The notes under the pieces are model-generated. The model made no database searches, was not told where the DNA came from, and saw nothing but the letters and a program-made list of their open reading frames with translations. A stretch of DNA of 64,000 bases from Pricia antarctica (GTDB lineage Bacteria > Bacteroidota > Bacteroidia > Flavobacteriales > Flavobacteriaceae): NCBI GenBank assembly GCA_011050085.1, contig DRGL01000043.1:1-64000 (forward strand). The letters are read 5' to 3'. The stretch's first letter is position 1. The number at the start of each line of letters is the position of its first letter. The translations under genes and the position numbers were made by a program. This document shows positions 7,499-16,889 of this stretch, in pieces.

Positions 7499-9046
7499 TT
7501 AAAACGGAACATCGTTATCGTCAAGTCCAACTCCATCGTTCATCGAACTACCGAAAGCTTCATTAGGACCAGGAAGGTTTTTAGTGATAAAAGGATTTTC
7601 TTCGTTGTCATTCATTTTTGATTGGAATTCGAATGGCGAATCGAAATCGTCTAGGTTATCGAATTTACCCAATTGCCCGATGAATTTGAGTCGAATATTC
7701 TCTAGACCACCATTACGATGCTTGGCCACAATAAATTCAGCCTGACCTTGTGTCGGCGAACGCTCCTCATCATCCCATTCATCAATCTTGTAATATTCGG
7801 GTCGATAAATAAAGGATACGATATCGGCATCCTGCTCGATAGCCCCTGATTCCCGAAGGTCAGAGAGTAAGGGCCTTTTGCTACCACCACGGGTCTCAAC
7901 CGCTCGCGATAACTGTGACAAGGCAATCACCGGTACGTTCAATTCTTTGGCCAATGCTTTCAAGTTCCGCGAGATGGTAGAAATCTCCTGTTCACGGTTA
8001 CCGCCTTTTTGGCTTCCACCCGCAGTCATCAATTGTAAGTAATCTATAATTATCAATTTGATACCGTGCTGCGAAGCCAAACGTCTTGCTTTCGCCCTTA
8101 AATCGAAAATAGAAAGCGATGGTGTGTCGTCGATGAACAAAGGCGCTTTTTCCAAAGACTTTACCTTAACGTTCAATTGTTCCCATTCATGTTTCTCTAA
8201 TTTTCCAGTTCGAAGTTTTTCGGAGGATAGCCCGGTTTCTGATGAAATTAGACGGGTAATCAACTGTACAGAAGACATCTCACAGGAGAAAAATGCAACA
8301 GGAATATTATTGTTGACGGCCATATTTCGAGCCATGGATAGGGTTAAAGCCGTTTTACCCATACCCGGACGAGCAGCTACAATTATTAAATCACTTGGCT
8401 GCCAACCTGAAGTCAGCTTGTCGACCTTATCGAAACCGGATGGAACACCACTAAGTCCTTCTTTATTCGCAATTTCTTCAATCCGCTTTTTAGCCTGTAT
8501 CACCAAGTTCTGCGCTGTTTCCGCAGAACGTTTTAAATTGCCTTGGGTTACGTCGTATAATTTGGCTTCTGCGTTGTCTAGCAAATCAAAAACGTCAGTA
8601 CCATCATCATAAGCTTCCTCAATAATTTCATTTGAAATTTTGATAAGACTTCGCTGGATATATTTCTGTAAGATTATTCTTGCATGGAATTCGATATGGG
8701 CCGAAGAGGCAACCTTTTGGGTAAGTTTTATAAGATAAAAATCACCTCCAATGGAGTCTAACTTGCCATCTTTCTTTAATTGAGAGGAAACTGTTAATAA
8801 ATCAACTGGTTCCGAGGTTTCGAACAATTTAAAGATAGCCTCATAGATAAAACGGTGGGCATCCTTGTAAAACGCATCAGGATGTAGGATATCTATTACT
8901 TCATCAACCCCTTTCTTATCAATCATCATCGCACCGAGAACAACTTCCTCCAAATCAACCGACTGTGGAGGAATTTTTCCACGTTCTAGACTTATGAGCG
9001 TAGATTTGTCAATCTTGCGGCCGATTACGGGGTTCGTTTTTTCCAT
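7499..9046 (-). CDS. dnaB: Replicative DNA helicase DnaB
   Basis: DnaB is the hexameric helicase that unwinds DNA at the replication fork and recruits primase. The N-terminal domain (about 25-130, LPPQSVDLEEVVLGAMM type) precedes a RecA-like domain with Walker A ARPGMGKTAL near residue 228 and Walker B LIIIDYLQLM near 330, followed by the DnaB motif around LRESGAIEQDADIVSFIYRPEYY. No intein interrupts it. I prefer the ATG at 9046 (515 residues) to the track's start six codons upstream, because a TAATTTCG promoter-like box lies only 5 bases before it. The C-terminal tail (about 60 residues, acidic) is poorly conserved. Confidence 0.97.
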   Translation of the reverse strand: MEKTNPVIGRKIDKSTLISLERGKIPPQSVDLEEVVLGAMMIDKKGVDEVIDILHPDAFYKDAHRFIYEAIFKLFETSEPVDLLTVSSQLKKDGKLDSIGGDFYLIKLTQKVASSAHIEFHARIILQKYIQRSLIKISNEIIEEAYDDGTDVFDLLDNAEAKLYDVTQGNLKRSAETAQNLVIQAKKRIEEIANKEGLSGVPSGFDKVDKLTSGWQPSDLIIVAARPGMGKTALTLSMARNMAVNNNIPVAFFSCEMSSVQLITRLISSETGLSSEKLRTGKLEKHEWEQLNVKVKSLEKAPLFIDDTPSLSIFDLRAKARRLASQHGIKLIIIDYLQLMTAGGSQKGGNREQEISTISRNLKALAKELNVPVIALSQLSRAVETRGGSKRPLLSDLRESGAIEQDADIVSFIYRPEYYKIDEWDDEERSPTQGQAEFIVAKHRNGGLENIRLKFIGQLGKFDNLDDFDSPFEFQSKMNDNEENPFITKNLPGPNEAFGSSMNDGVGLDDNDVPF

Positions 9047-9159
9047 AGCTACGAAATTATGCAATTAACCTTAAGTTAACGTGACCGAAACAATTGCGAT
9101 ATTCACAGTTCTTCCACATTTGCGTGTTAATAAGTTACGATTTTGTGTTGATAACTAAA

Positions 9160-9189
9160 AAAATCCGAAGAAGTACTTCTTCGGATTTT
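9160..9189 (-). terminator. Terminator after accA
   Basis: AAAATCCGAAGAAGT and ACTTCTTCGGATTTT form a perfect 15-bp inverted repeat. On the minus strand it is followed by a run of T, placing it just downstream of the accA stop. It separates accA from dnaB. Confidence 0.85.
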
Positions 9190-9212
9190 GCTATAGTTGA
9201 TGAATCCTTGGA

Positions 9213-10166
9213 TTATCCATTAAATACGCCCATGTTGGCATATTTATCCATACGCTTATTTACCAAATCCTTTGGGGATAATTTTTGAAGTTCTTTATAC
9301 GTGGAAGTAATTTTACTTTTTACAATTTCAAAAGTTTTTTCACGATTTCCGTGTGCCCCACCAGCAGGTTCACGTACGATTTCGTCAATCAACTTCAATT
9401 TTTTCATATCTGTTGCAGTCAACTTTAAAGACTCCGCCGCCTGTTCCTTATACTCCCAACTGCGCCATAGAATAGAGGAACATGATTCGGGGGAAATGAC
9501 GGAGTACCATGTATTTTCCAACATCAATACCCTATCCCCTACGCCAATACCCAAAGCTCCACCCGAAGCTCCTTCGCCTATAATAATGACAATTATGGGC
9601 ACTTTTAAACGGGTCATCTCTAATATATTACGCGCAATGGCTTCACCTTGTCCACGTTCTTCGGCCTCAATACCTGGATAGGCACCGGGGGTATCTATAA
9701 GGCATACCACGGGAATTCCAAATTTTTCAGCAGACTTCATAGCCCGTAATGCTTTCCGGTAGCCTTCAGGATTTGCCATCCCGAAATTACGATACTGCCT
9801 TGTTTTAGTATTGTAACCCTTCTGTTGCCCGACAAACATGTAGCTTTGGTCATCTATTTTCCCAAGACCGGTAATCATAGCTTTATCATCCTTGACATTT
9901 CTATCGCCGTGAAGTTCCAAGAATGCTTCTCCGCATATCGCGTTGATGTAGTCTAAAGTGTAAGGTCTGTTCGGATGTCTAGATAGCTGTACCCGTTGCC
10001 AAGCCGTAAGATTCTTATAGATATCTTTTCGGGTCTCGACCAATTTTTTTTCGATCTGCTTGCAGGTCTCGGTCACATCGACCTCGCTCTCTTCACCGAT
10101 AATCATACATTTATCGAGCTGTTCTTCAAGCTCCTTAATAGGGAGTTCAAAATCGAGATATTCCAT
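9213..10166 (-). CDS. accA: Acetyl-CoA carboxylase carboxyltransferase subunit alpha
   Basis: AccA with AccD transfers the carboxyl group from biotin on AccB to acetyl-CoA, making malonyl-CoA for fatty acid synthesis. The 317 residues equal the family's usual length. The N-terminal helical segment ([20 protein letters not shown]) is followed by a crotonase-fold core with [20 protein letters not shown] and [32 protein letters not shown]. accD is not in this window, as in most genomes where the subunits are unlinked. It appears to be a single-gene transcript with a strong terminator. Confidence 0.98.
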   Translation of the reverse strand: MEYLDFELPIKELEEQLDKCMIIGEESEVDVTETCKQIEKKLVETRKDIYKNLTAWQRVQLSRHPNRPYTLDYINAICGEAFLELHGDRNVKDDKAMITGLGKIDDQSYMFVGQQKGYNTKTRQYRNFGMANPEGYRKALRAMKSAEKFGIPVVCLIDTPGAYPGIEAEERGQGEAIARNILEMTRLKVPIIVIIIGEGASGGALGIGVGDRVLMLENTWYSVISPESCSSILWRSWEYKEQAAESLKLTATDMKKLKLIDEIVREPAGGAHGNREKTFEIVKSKITSTYKELQKLSPKDLVNKRMDKYANMGVFNG

Positions 10167-10206
10167 AATATAATAGGTTTAGGTTTTTGCGATTTTTGTC
10201 AATGCA

Positions 10207-10214
10207 CAAATATA
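10207..10214 (-). promoter_or_regulatory. -7 box upstream of accA
   Basis: The minus strand reads TATATTTG, an exact TAnnTTTG match, about 40 bases before the accA ATG. A -33 TTG is not evident. Confidence 0.45.
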
Positions 10215-10277
10215 AAATTTTCTAAACGTTTGTGCTGTTTTTAAATTACCAAGGCCAGTGCAATTCAGATTCAACGG

Positions 10278-11360
10278 CTACCTTTTGGCCTTTTGTAATA
10301 GTACGAACGCTAAAACACCAAATAAAAAATTCGGCAAGATCACGGCCCAAAGCGGCGAAAATCCTGCCTGTTCCGCTAACGTTCCAAAGACTTTATCGAA
10401 AAAAATAAAAATAAAGGCAACTACGATTCCGAAGGCCAAATTAACCCCCATGCCTCCCCTACGCTTAACCGATGCCACGGCAACAGCGATTATGGTAAGT
10501 ATGAATGCGGCTATCGGCAAAGACCATCGCTTATATTTTACAAGCACATAGGCATTAATATTTGAGGCTCCCTTCTGTCTTTGGTCGTCTATAAACTTGT
10601 TCAGTTCAAAAAGGTTTTTGGTTTCCGCAACATATGAAACTGGGGTAAGGTCACCAATATCGAAAGTGAAAACGGTATCTAAGCGACGTTTGGTCTGTAC
10701 CAATGCTGTATCGTTCACCAATTTTCTCTTTTGATATGAGGTCAAACGGTACATACTATCTTTAGGAATCCAGCGGATATTGGCCGCTGAAATTTTGAAA
10801 TCTAGCTTATCATCTTCGGTAAACCGTTCGTATGTAAAATTATAACCGATCTGTCTGGCAGGGTCAAAACTGCTGACATAAATAAAATCAGTTTTATTGA
10901 GCTGGGTAAAAACATTATTCGTTACCCGATCTTGCTTTCCCTTTTTTAAATACTTGTACTTGAATTCGTTAAAACCAAGACTAGCTTTGGGCACAATGAA
11001 CATACCCATAATGAACATAATTAAGGCTATAATGGTCGCCCCAATGAGATAGGGTCGCAAAAAACGGTTGTAAGATACCCCTGAACTTAAAATAGCTACA
11101 ATCTCCGTATTGCTAGCCAGTTTTGAGGTAAAGAAGATGACGGAAAGAAAAAGAAAAATTGGGAAAAGAAGACTACCTATATATATAGTGAAGTTTCCAA
11201 AATAGATTAATATTTCGTCTAAAGGCGCCTCGTTAGCTTGCATCTTGCCAATTTGCTCGGCCAAATGGGCCATGATTCCGATAGGTATGAATAGCAGAAT
11301 CATCACTCCAAAAGTGACGAGGTAACGCTTTAGTATATATTTGTCGATGATGCTCAGCAC
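10278..11360 (-). CDS. LptF/LptG (YjgP/YjgQ) family permease
   Basis: This inner-membrane protein belongs to the permease family whose LptF and LptG members, with LptB, extract lipopolysaccharide from the inner membrane. The 360 residues show three N-terminal membrane segments (about 12-32, 48-75, 98-120), a periplasmic beta-jellyroll-like domain of about 150 residues, and three C-terminal membrane segments (about 275-355). Which of F or G it is cannot be decided from sequence alone. It starts 2 bases after the tgt stop, so the two are almost certainly co-transcribed. Confidence 0.9.
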   Translation of the reverse strand: MLSIIDKYILKRYLVTFGVMILLFIPIGIMAHLAEQIGKMQANEAPLDEILIYFGNFTIYIGSLLFPIFLFLSVIFFTSKLASNTEIVAILSSGVSYNRFLRPYLIGATIIALIMFIMGMFIVPKASLGFNEFKYKYLKKGKQDRVTNNVFTQLNKTDFIYVSSFDPARQIGYNFTYERFTEDDKLDFKISAANIRWIPKDSMYRLTSYQKRKLVNDTALVQTKRRLDTVFTFDIGDLTPVSYVAETKNLFELNKFIDDQRQKGASNINAYVLVKYKRWSLPIAAFILTIIAVAVASVKRRGGMGVNLAFGIVVAFIFIFFDKVFGTLAEQAGFSPLWAVILPNFLFGVLAFVLLQKAKR

Positions 11361-11362
11361 TG

Positions 11363-12493
11363 CTAAAGCCTTTTATCCATTTGTTTGACCATTATGGTCT
11401 TCCACTGCGAAAAATCGCCCGCTAAAATATGTTTTCTCGCCTCGCGCACCAGCCAAAGATAAAAACCCAAATTATGGATGGTTGCAATCTGTTTGCCAAG
11501 GTATTCATTTGCGGCAAAAAGATGCCGTAAATAAGCTTTAGAATATTCGGTATCTACGAAGGTAAGTCCCATTTCATCGACCGGGGAAAAATCATCCTCC
11601 CACTTCTTATTTTTAATGTTGATGGTACCGTGCGCCGTAAAGAGCATGCCGTTTCTTGCATTTCGAGTTGGCATTACGCAATCGAACATATCGACCCCTA
11701 AGGCTATGTTTTCTAATATATTGATGGGAGTGCCGACGCCCATTAGGTAGCGAGGCTTGTCTTCGGGTAAAATGGCACAGACCAATTCGGTCATCGCATA
11801 CAGCTCTTCGGCCGGTTCTCCCACGGATAATCCACCAATCGCATTGCCTTCCGCACCTACCCCAGCAATGTATTCAGCTGATTGTTTGCGAAGGTCTTTA
11901 TATGTCGATCCTTGAACTATCGGAAAGAAGGTTTGTGAATAGCCATATTCGAATGGGGTTTTTTCTAGATGCGTGATACAACGCTCCAGCCAACGATGCG
12001 TCATATGCATTGACCGTTGGGCATACTTATAGTCACAAGGGTACGGTGTGCATTCGTCAAAGGCCATGATGATATCGGCGCCGATGGTACGCTGAATTTC
12101 CATGACGCGCTCGGGTGTGAACATATGGGTCGAGCCATCAATGTGCGATTTAAACTTGACCCCCTCCTCTTTAATTTTACGGTTGTTAGACAAAGAATAC
12201 ACTTGGTAGCCCCCGCTATCCGTAAGAATATTCCGGTCCCATCCCATAAATTTATGGAGTCCCCCCGCTTTTTTCAGGATTTCCGTTTTGGGGCGGAGAA
12301 AAAGGTGATAGGTATTTCCCAATATAACATCAGGATTTATATCATCCTTAAGCTCTCGCTGATGTACACTTTTTACAGTGGCGACCGTGCCGACAGGCAT
12401 AAAAATTGGGGTTTCTATAATACCGTGATCGGTGACCATGGTACCGGCCCGTGCCTTGCTATGATCGTCTGTTTGGTGTAGGGTAAATTTCAA
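11363..12493 (-). CDS. tgt: tRNA-guanine transglycosylase lacking the zinc cysteines
   Basis: Tgt exchanges guanine-34 of certain tRNAs for preQ1 on the way to queuosine. The 376 residues match the bacterial family. The general-base region ILTDSGGYQVYSL (about 90) and the nucleophile region DMFDCVMPTRNARNG (about 265-279) are intact. The usual CxCxxC zinc site is absent: after KWEDDFSPVDE the sequence reads MGLTFVDTEYSKAYLRH, with no cysteine in the last hundred residues, although the later His (ATIHNLG) remains. The start is TTG, chosen because MKFTL matches the family N-terminus. It leads a two-gene operon with the permease. Confidence 0.96.
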   Translation of the reverse strand: MKFTLHQTDDHSKARAGTMVTDHGIIETPIFMPVGTVATVKSVHQRELKDDINPDVILGNTYHLFLRPKTEILKKAGGLHKFMGWDRNILTDSGGYQVYSLSNNRKIKEEGVKFKSHIDGSTHMFTPERVMEIQRTIGADIIMAFDECTPYPCDYKYAQRSMHMTHRWLERCITHLEKTPFEYGYSQTFFPIVQGSTYKDLRKQSAEYIAGVGAEGNAIGGLSVGEPAEELYAMTELVCAILPEDKPRYLMGVGTPINILENIALGVDMFDCVMPTRNARNGMLFTAHGTINIKNKKWEDDFSPVDEMGLTFVDTEYSKAYLRHLFAANEYLGKQIATIHNLGFYLWLVREARKHILAGDFSQWKTIMVKQMDKRL

Positions 12494-12510
12494 AACTTAA
12501 TTTATGGGGG

Positions 12511-12518
12511 CAAAGATA
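12511..12518 (-). promoter_or_regulatory. -7 box upstream of tgt
   Basis: The minus strand reads TATCTTTG, matching TAnnTTTG, 17 bases before the TTG start of tgt. Confidence 0.45.
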
Positions 12519-12602
12519 GGCAACTAGGTCACATTCCATCCTTAAGGAAAAAATAAAGTTGAACACCCTACTGTATAGCATCAAAAATAAATCCAGCACC
12601 AC

Positions 12603-12633
12603 TTGTATTCCCAAAAGATTGCGATTACATTTG
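12603..12633 (+). promoter_or_regulatory. Transketolase promoter
   Basis: TTG at 12603-12605 and TACATTTG at 12626-12633 are 20 bases apart, a full match to the Bacteroidota promoter. The predicted start near 12639 leaves a leader of about 20 bases before the ATG. Confidence 0.7.
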
Positions 12634-12658
12634 GGAAATTCTTAAATCAAAGTATATA

Positions 12659-13504
12659 ATGGCAGAACTGGATACATTACAGGATATAGTAACACAGACC
12701 CGAAGAGATATCGTACGAATGGTACATAATGTAAATTCAGGGCACCCTGGAGGTTCGTTGGGCTGTACCGAGTTTGTAGTCGCTTTGTATAACGAGGTTA
12801 TGGATTTAAAGGAAGGATTTGATATGGATGGCAATGGGGAAGACCTTTTCTTTTTGTCGAACGGCCATATTTCTCCAGTATGGTACAGTGTTCTTGCCCG
12901 TAAGGGATATTTTCCGGTAAAAGAATTGAATACCTTCAGAGCCCTAAATTCCCGATTACAAGGTCATCCGACTACACATGAGGGACTGCCCGGAATACGA
13001 GTTGCTTCCGGTTCCTTGGGTCAGGGCATGTCAGTCGCCATTGGTGCGGCTCTTGCCAAAAAACTAAATGAAGACGACCATTTAGTATATAGCCTTCATG
13101 GCGATGGTGAACTACAGGAAGGCCAAAACTGGGAAGCTATTATGTACGCCGCCGGAAATAAAGTCGACAATATCATTTCGACCATTGATCGCAACGGACA
13201 GCAAATTGACGGTCCTACAGAAGACGTACTTCCTCTAGGAAACTTAAAAGTGAAATTTGAGGCCTTTGGATGGGATGTTCTCGAAGTGCAGGACGGTAAC
13301 AATTTGGAGGCCGTTATTAAAGGACTGAATGAGGCTAAAAGCCGGACTGGAAAAGGTAAACCTGTTTGTATCATTTTAGATACAGTAATGGGCCACGGTG
13401 TAGATTTTATGATGCATACCCACGCATGGCACGGGAAAGCACCCAATGATGAACAACTTGCCGATGCACTTTCGCAAAATGCAGAGACTTTAGGAGACTA
13501 TTGA
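12659..13504 (+). CDS. Transketolase, N-terminal subunit
   Basis: This is the thiamine-diphosphate-binding half of a split transketolase, which moves two-carbon units between sugar phosphates in the pentose phosphate pathway. The 281 residues contain SGHPGGSLGCTEFVVALY at the N-terminus and the diphosphate/metal motif GDGELQEGQNWEAIMYAAGNKVDN near 145-170. The catalytic His region DTVMGHGVDFM is near 245. The C-terminal half is encoded by the next gene, 114 bases downstream. Split transketolases are common in Bacteroidota and archaea, so this is not a frameshift. Confidence 0.95.
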   Translation: MAELDTLQDIVTQTRRDIVRMVHNVNSGHPGGSLGCTEFVVALYNEVMDLKEGFDMDGNGEDLFFLSNGHISPVWYSVLARKGYFPVKELNTFRALNSRLQGHPTTHEGLPGIRVASGSLGQGMSVAIGAALAKKLNEDDHLVYSLHGDGELQEGQNWEAIMYAAGNKVDNIISTIDRNGQQIDGPTEDVLPLGNLKVKFEAFGWDVLEVQDGNNLEAVIKGLNEAKSRTGKGKPVCIILDTVMGHGVDFMMHTHAWHGKAPNDEQLADALSQNAETLGDY

Positions 13505-13618
13505 AAGTCATTTCCCTGATTCTCCGAGGAAAAGAATAGGAACAAATTTTTAAATTGTCTATTCTCTTTAAATTTTAGGCTTGTCATAAGTGAAAACCGA
13601 AACAATAAAAATTAAGAA

Positions 13619-14569
13619 ATGCAATATACAGACCAAGGTAAGAAAGATACAAGAAGCGGATACGGAGCGGCCATGACCGAATTAGGCAGAAGTCACCCAA
13701 ATGTTGTAGCCCTTTGTGCGGATTTGGTGGGTTCTCTTAAAATTGAAACCTTTATTGAGGAAAATCCTAAGCGCTTTTTCCAGACCGGTATTGCGGAAGC
13801 GAATATGATGGGCCTTGCGGCCGGTTTGACTATTGGTGGCAAGATTCCTTTTGCCAGTACGTTTGCCAACTTTGCCACTGGCCGGGTGTACGACCAGATT
13901 CGTCAGTCGATTGCATATTCAGGTAAGAATGTCAAAATTTGTGCCTCACATGCCGGTCTGACCCTTGGGGAAGATGGAGCTACGCACCAAATTCTAGAAG
14001 ATATCGGAATGATGAAAATGCTTCCGGGCATGACGGTAATCAATCCTTGTGATTTTAACCAGACCAAGGCGGCTACACTCGCCATTGCTGATTATGAAGG
14101 ACCTGTTTACCTCCGTTTCGGACGCCCCAAAGTAGCCAACTTTACGCCTGTAGACCAAAAGTTCGAAATCGGAAAGGCAGTTTTATTACAAGAAGGCACC
14201 GATGTAACCATTATCGCCACAGGCCATTTAGTTTGGCCGGCCTTGATTGCCGCAGACAATCTTAAAGAGAAAGGTATATCCGCAGAGGTACTGAACATTC
14301 ACACCATTAAACCCCTGGATGAGGAAGCGGTGTTAAAATCCGTTAAAAAAACGGGTTGTGTGGTGACTGCCGAAGAGCATAATTTTATGGGCGGACTCGG
14401 AGAAAGTATCGCTAGAACCCTTGCCATTCAGCATCCTACACCACAAGAATTCGTCGCCACCCAGGATACTTTTGGTGAAAGTGGAACTGCAGAAGAATTA
14501 ATGGATAAGTATGGGCTGAACAATAAAGCTATCGAAGACGCCGTTGTTAGGGTTAAGAACAGAAAATGA
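13619..14569 (+). CDS. Transketolase, C-terminal subunit
   Basis: This 316-residue protein supplies the pyrimidine-binding (PYR) and C-terminal domains of transketolase. The PYR domain contains RFFQTGIAEANMMGLAAGLTIGGKIPFASTFANF with the catalytic Glu in GIAEANM near residue 60. HAGLTLGEDGATHQ follows near 105-118, and the C-terminal domain starts near 190. It should form an alpha2-beta2 enzyme with the preceding gene. A short inverted repeat (GGTATC/GATACC, 14574-14599) lies just after the stop and may be an attenuator before the barrel protein. Confidence 0.95.
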   Translation: MQYTDQGKKDTRSGYGAAMTELGRSHPNVVALCADLVGSLKIETFIEENPKRFFQTGIAEANMMGLAAGLTIGGKIPFASTFANFATGRVYDQIRQSIAYSGKNVKICASHAGLTLGEDGATHQILEDIGMMKMLPGMTVINPCDFNQTKAATLAIADYEGPVYLRFGRPKVANFTPVDQKFEIGKAVLLQEGTDVTIIATGHLVWPALIAADNLKEKGISAEVLNIHTIKPLDEEAVLKSVKKTGCVVTAEEHNFMGGLGESIARTLAIQHPTPQEFVATQDTFGESGTAEELMDKYGLNNKAIEDAVVRVKNRK

Positions 14570-14619
14570 CCATGGTATCGTTTTTGATATCATGATACCG
14601 TAACAAAAACGAGAACTAT

Positions 14620-15237
14620 ATGAAAAATGCACTTCTTACAGTGGTGTTTGCTATGGGTAGCATCGCCGCTTTTTCACAATCAGATTCAGGCTTCGGTATA
14701 AAAGCCGGTTTAAACTACAACCAAAATGGAGACCTTCGCATCGAATCGGTCGGCAATGCCGCCGAAGATATCATACAAGGCTCTGATGGCAAGGTTGGCT
14801 ACAACGTAGGTATTTTCGGTAAATTGGCTTTTTCGAGGCTGTATATACGTCCGGAGTTAATTTATACCAAAACACAAAGCGCCTACAATCTTAATAATGG
14901 CACGAAATACGATATTTCTAAATTAGACCTTCCCGTACTGTTCGGTGCAGAAATTATAGGACCGCTACATATCTTTGCGGGCCCTGCCTTTCAATATATG
15001 CTTAGCAATGACCTGCAAGGTTTCAGTATCAACGATGCGGAAAAAGACTTTACCGTTGGCTTGCACGTCGGAGCGGGCGTCAATCTTGGCCGGTTAGGTT
15101 TTGATGTTCGTTATGAGCGCGGTTTTTCCGAGAATGAAGCACAATTTATCAGTGAAAATATAACTCAAAGCGATATAAAAGGGCGCGTTGATTCCAGGCC
15201 TTCCCAGATAATCTTCGCAGTATCACTTAAACTATAA
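14620..15237 (+). CDS. Outer-membrane beta-barrel protein (porin-like, PorT family type)
   Basis: The 205-residue protein starts with a signal peptide (MKNALLTVVFAMGSIAAFSQS). The rest alternates polar and hydrophobic residues with glycine-rich turns (GFGIKAGLNYNQNG, YIRPELIYTKTQ, GLHVGAGVNLGRLGFDVRYERGF) and ends in a short beta strand terminating in hydrophobic residues (QIIFAVSLKL), as in small outer-membrane barrels. No ligand or partner can be inferred. It lies 50 bases after the transketolase genes and is followed by a strong terminator, so it may be at the end of that transcript. Confidence 0.85.
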   Translation: MKNALLTVVFAMGSIAAFSQSDSGFGIKAGLNYNQNGDLRIESVGNAAEDIIQGSDGKVGYNVGIFGKLAFSRLYIRPELIYTKTQSAYNLNNGTKYDISKLDLPVLFGAEIIGPLHIFAGPAFQYMLSNDLQGFSINDAEKDFTVGLHVGAGVNLGRLGFDVRYERGFSENEAQFISENITQSDIKGRVDSRPSQIIFAVSLKL

Positions 15238-15314
15238 TCCCTGAGCTAGGCTCTGAAATTCATTTGTGTTGAAACACAGATTGTTATTTCTTATAAGAAT
15301 CTAATCATATTTTA

Positions 15315-15354
15315 ATGCCGAAGCCCCGACATGTAAGTGTCGGGGCTTCGGTAT
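15315..15354 (+). terminator. Terminator after the barrel protein
   Basis: ATGCCGAAGCCCCGACA pairs with TGTCGGGGCTTCGGTAT over 17 positions (one G-T pair) around a 6-base loop. It lies between two convergent genes and probably serves both; T-runs are short on each side. Confidence 0.7.
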
Positions 15355-15377
15355 TTATCGTTTAGAACGTAAGTTAA

Positions 15378-16340
15378 TTAGTTTGTGTCAGGATCTAAAT
15401 GGTCGGGAACACCGTCATTATCCGCATCAGGAAAAGGTAGGATTAAATTGCCCGCATCATCGAATGAAATCTCATCCCGTGTCGGAATCCCATCATTATC
15501 ATCATCGGTGTCCTCATGATTATAAATCGGCCGATTTCCGGATTGGGTTGCAGAAAAATCTCCATCCGTATTATCATTATTTAAAATACCATCCCCGTTA
15601 ACATCTTCTAAGATTGAAGGTATACCATCATTATCATAGTCAGTGTCTTCTTCATATAAGCCTAATTCCAATGTAAACAATAAAGGATCATACTGTTGGA
15701 TTATAGTTCCTCGAGGCACATTGTAATAGCCTAAACCAGACGGAAAAATAATCAATCCTATTCCTGTATTCTCTATCGATGTTGTACCATCGTTGTTGAC
15801 AATTATGTCTCCGCCAGCATTCAATTTCGACATTCCGATAGAAAAACCCCGTAAGAAATTGGGCAGATATCGCCAACTAAACGATGTTGAAGAATCAAAT
15901 AATTCTCCGTTCAACCTTCTACCCTCATATTTGAAAAAGGTAGAGTCCGCAACGGTAGGGCTTCCACCTTCTCCCTCTCGAGCGACTAAATAATAGTAGG
16001 TAAGCTGAACATCGCCACCTTCCTCTATCCCTAAATCAGAAGAAGATACTGCTACCGTTTCCGATGTCATGTCTTCAGCAAGAGACCTTTTATCCGAATT
16101 TTCGCCGGCAATGGTATCGATGACAATCTTAAAATCAAAGTTTTCAGGTATACTATCGAACTCTTCGTAATTGTAAAAATGGGTGTCTATATAGGCCTGT
16201 ATTTTAGCATCCTCTTCAACAGCAACCTCAGTTAAGGGCCTGGGCGGAATCGGTTCCGGAGTAGCAGGACCATCATCATTATTACAGGAAACTATCAGAA
16301 AAATAAATATAAGAAAAGCCGCAATTCGATTTTGTGTCAT
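15378..16340 (-). CDS. FKBP-type peptidyl-prolyl isomerase lipoprotein with acidic calcium-type repeats
   Basis: The 320-residue protein has a lipoprotein signal (FLIFIFLIVSC, Cys near 19), so it is anchored to a membrane. The middle (about 125-235) resembles an FKBP domain: DSTFFKYEGRRLNGELFDSS, then LRGFSIGMSKLNAGG and LIIFPSGLGYYN. The C-terminal 90 residues are Asp/Asn-rich repeats of the thrombospondin type 3 kind (DNDGIPSILEDVNGDGILNN, DDDNDGIPTRDE, DADNDGVPDHLDPD), expected to bind calcium. It probably assists folding of exported proteins. It is transcribed alone towards the terminator at 15315-15354. Confidence 0.85.
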   Translation of the reverse strand: MTQNRIAAFLIFIFLIVSCNNDDGPATPEPIPPRPLTEVAVEEDAKIQAYIDTHFYNYEEFDSIPENFDFKIVIDTIAGENSDKRSLAEDMTSETVAVSSSDLGIEEGGDVQLTYYYLVAREGEGGSPTVADSTFFKYEGRRLNGELFDSSTSFSWRYLPNFLRGFSIGMSKLNAGGDIIVNNDGTTSIENTGIGLIIFPSGLGYYNVPRGTIIQQYDPLLFTLELGLYEEDTDYDNDGIPSILEDVNGDGILNNDNTDGDFSATQSGNRPIYNHEDTDDDNDGIPTRDEISFDDAGNLILPFPDADNDGVPDHLDPDTN

Positions 16341-16411
16341 CGTTGTTTTTTAAGAACCGGCAAGATACAATTTTCCCTTACTTTTGTTCGAGACCTTAAC
16401 AAAGAATTTAA

Positions 16412-16807
16412 ATGCGTATCGATAAATACCTTTGGCACATCCGCTATTTCAAAACTCGGAGCATCGCTTCTACGGCCGTCAAAAAGGGACAGGTAAAAGT
16501 GAACGGTCAAGTCGTAAAACCGTCTCGGGAAGTGTATGCGATGGATGAACTGATTGTTCGTAAAGAACAAATCGACCTTCAATTGACTGTACTCGATATA
16601 CCCAAAAGCCGCGTTGGGGCGAAACTTGTAGATATCTATAGGAAGGACACCACCCCGAAAGAAGCGTATGAACATGGGGAACTAGTCAGAAAAGCTAAGG
16701 AGCATTATCGCAAACAAGGCACGGGGCGGCCCACTAAAAAGGATAGACGTGATATCGATGGTTATCTCGAAGGCGATGATATACCCTTTGATGAAGGTTG
16801 GCAATAG
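16412..16807 (+). CDS. S4-domain RNA-binding protein, Hsp15 (HslR)-like
   Basis: The 131-residue basic protein has an S4 domain at residues about 1-60 (MRIDKYLWHIRYFKTRSIASTAVKKGQVKVNGQVVKPSREV). Hsp15 binds stalled 50S subunits that carry nascent chains and aids their recycling. The C-terminal 50 residues are charged and end in an acidic tail. It starts 71 bases from the divergent FKBP lipoprotein and has no operon partner. Confidence 0.9.
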   Translation: MRIDKYLWHIRYFKTRSIASTAVKKGQVKVNGQVVKPSREVYAMDELIVRKEQIDLQLTVLDIPKSRVGAKLVDIYRKDTTPKEAYEHGELVRKAKEHYRKQGTGRPTKKDRRDIDGYLEGDDIPFDEGWQ

Positions 16808-16889
16808 TCCGGTAAAATTAGTTTAAGAGCGGTTGGGTTCTACTAATCGGCATATTAAATGGCTTTTTTTGCTTCGATGTTCAAAATAG

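Noticed and set aside
12659-14569. Frameshifted transketolase
   Set aside because: The two halves have their own starts, a 114-base spacer and domain boundaries typical of naturally split transketolases.
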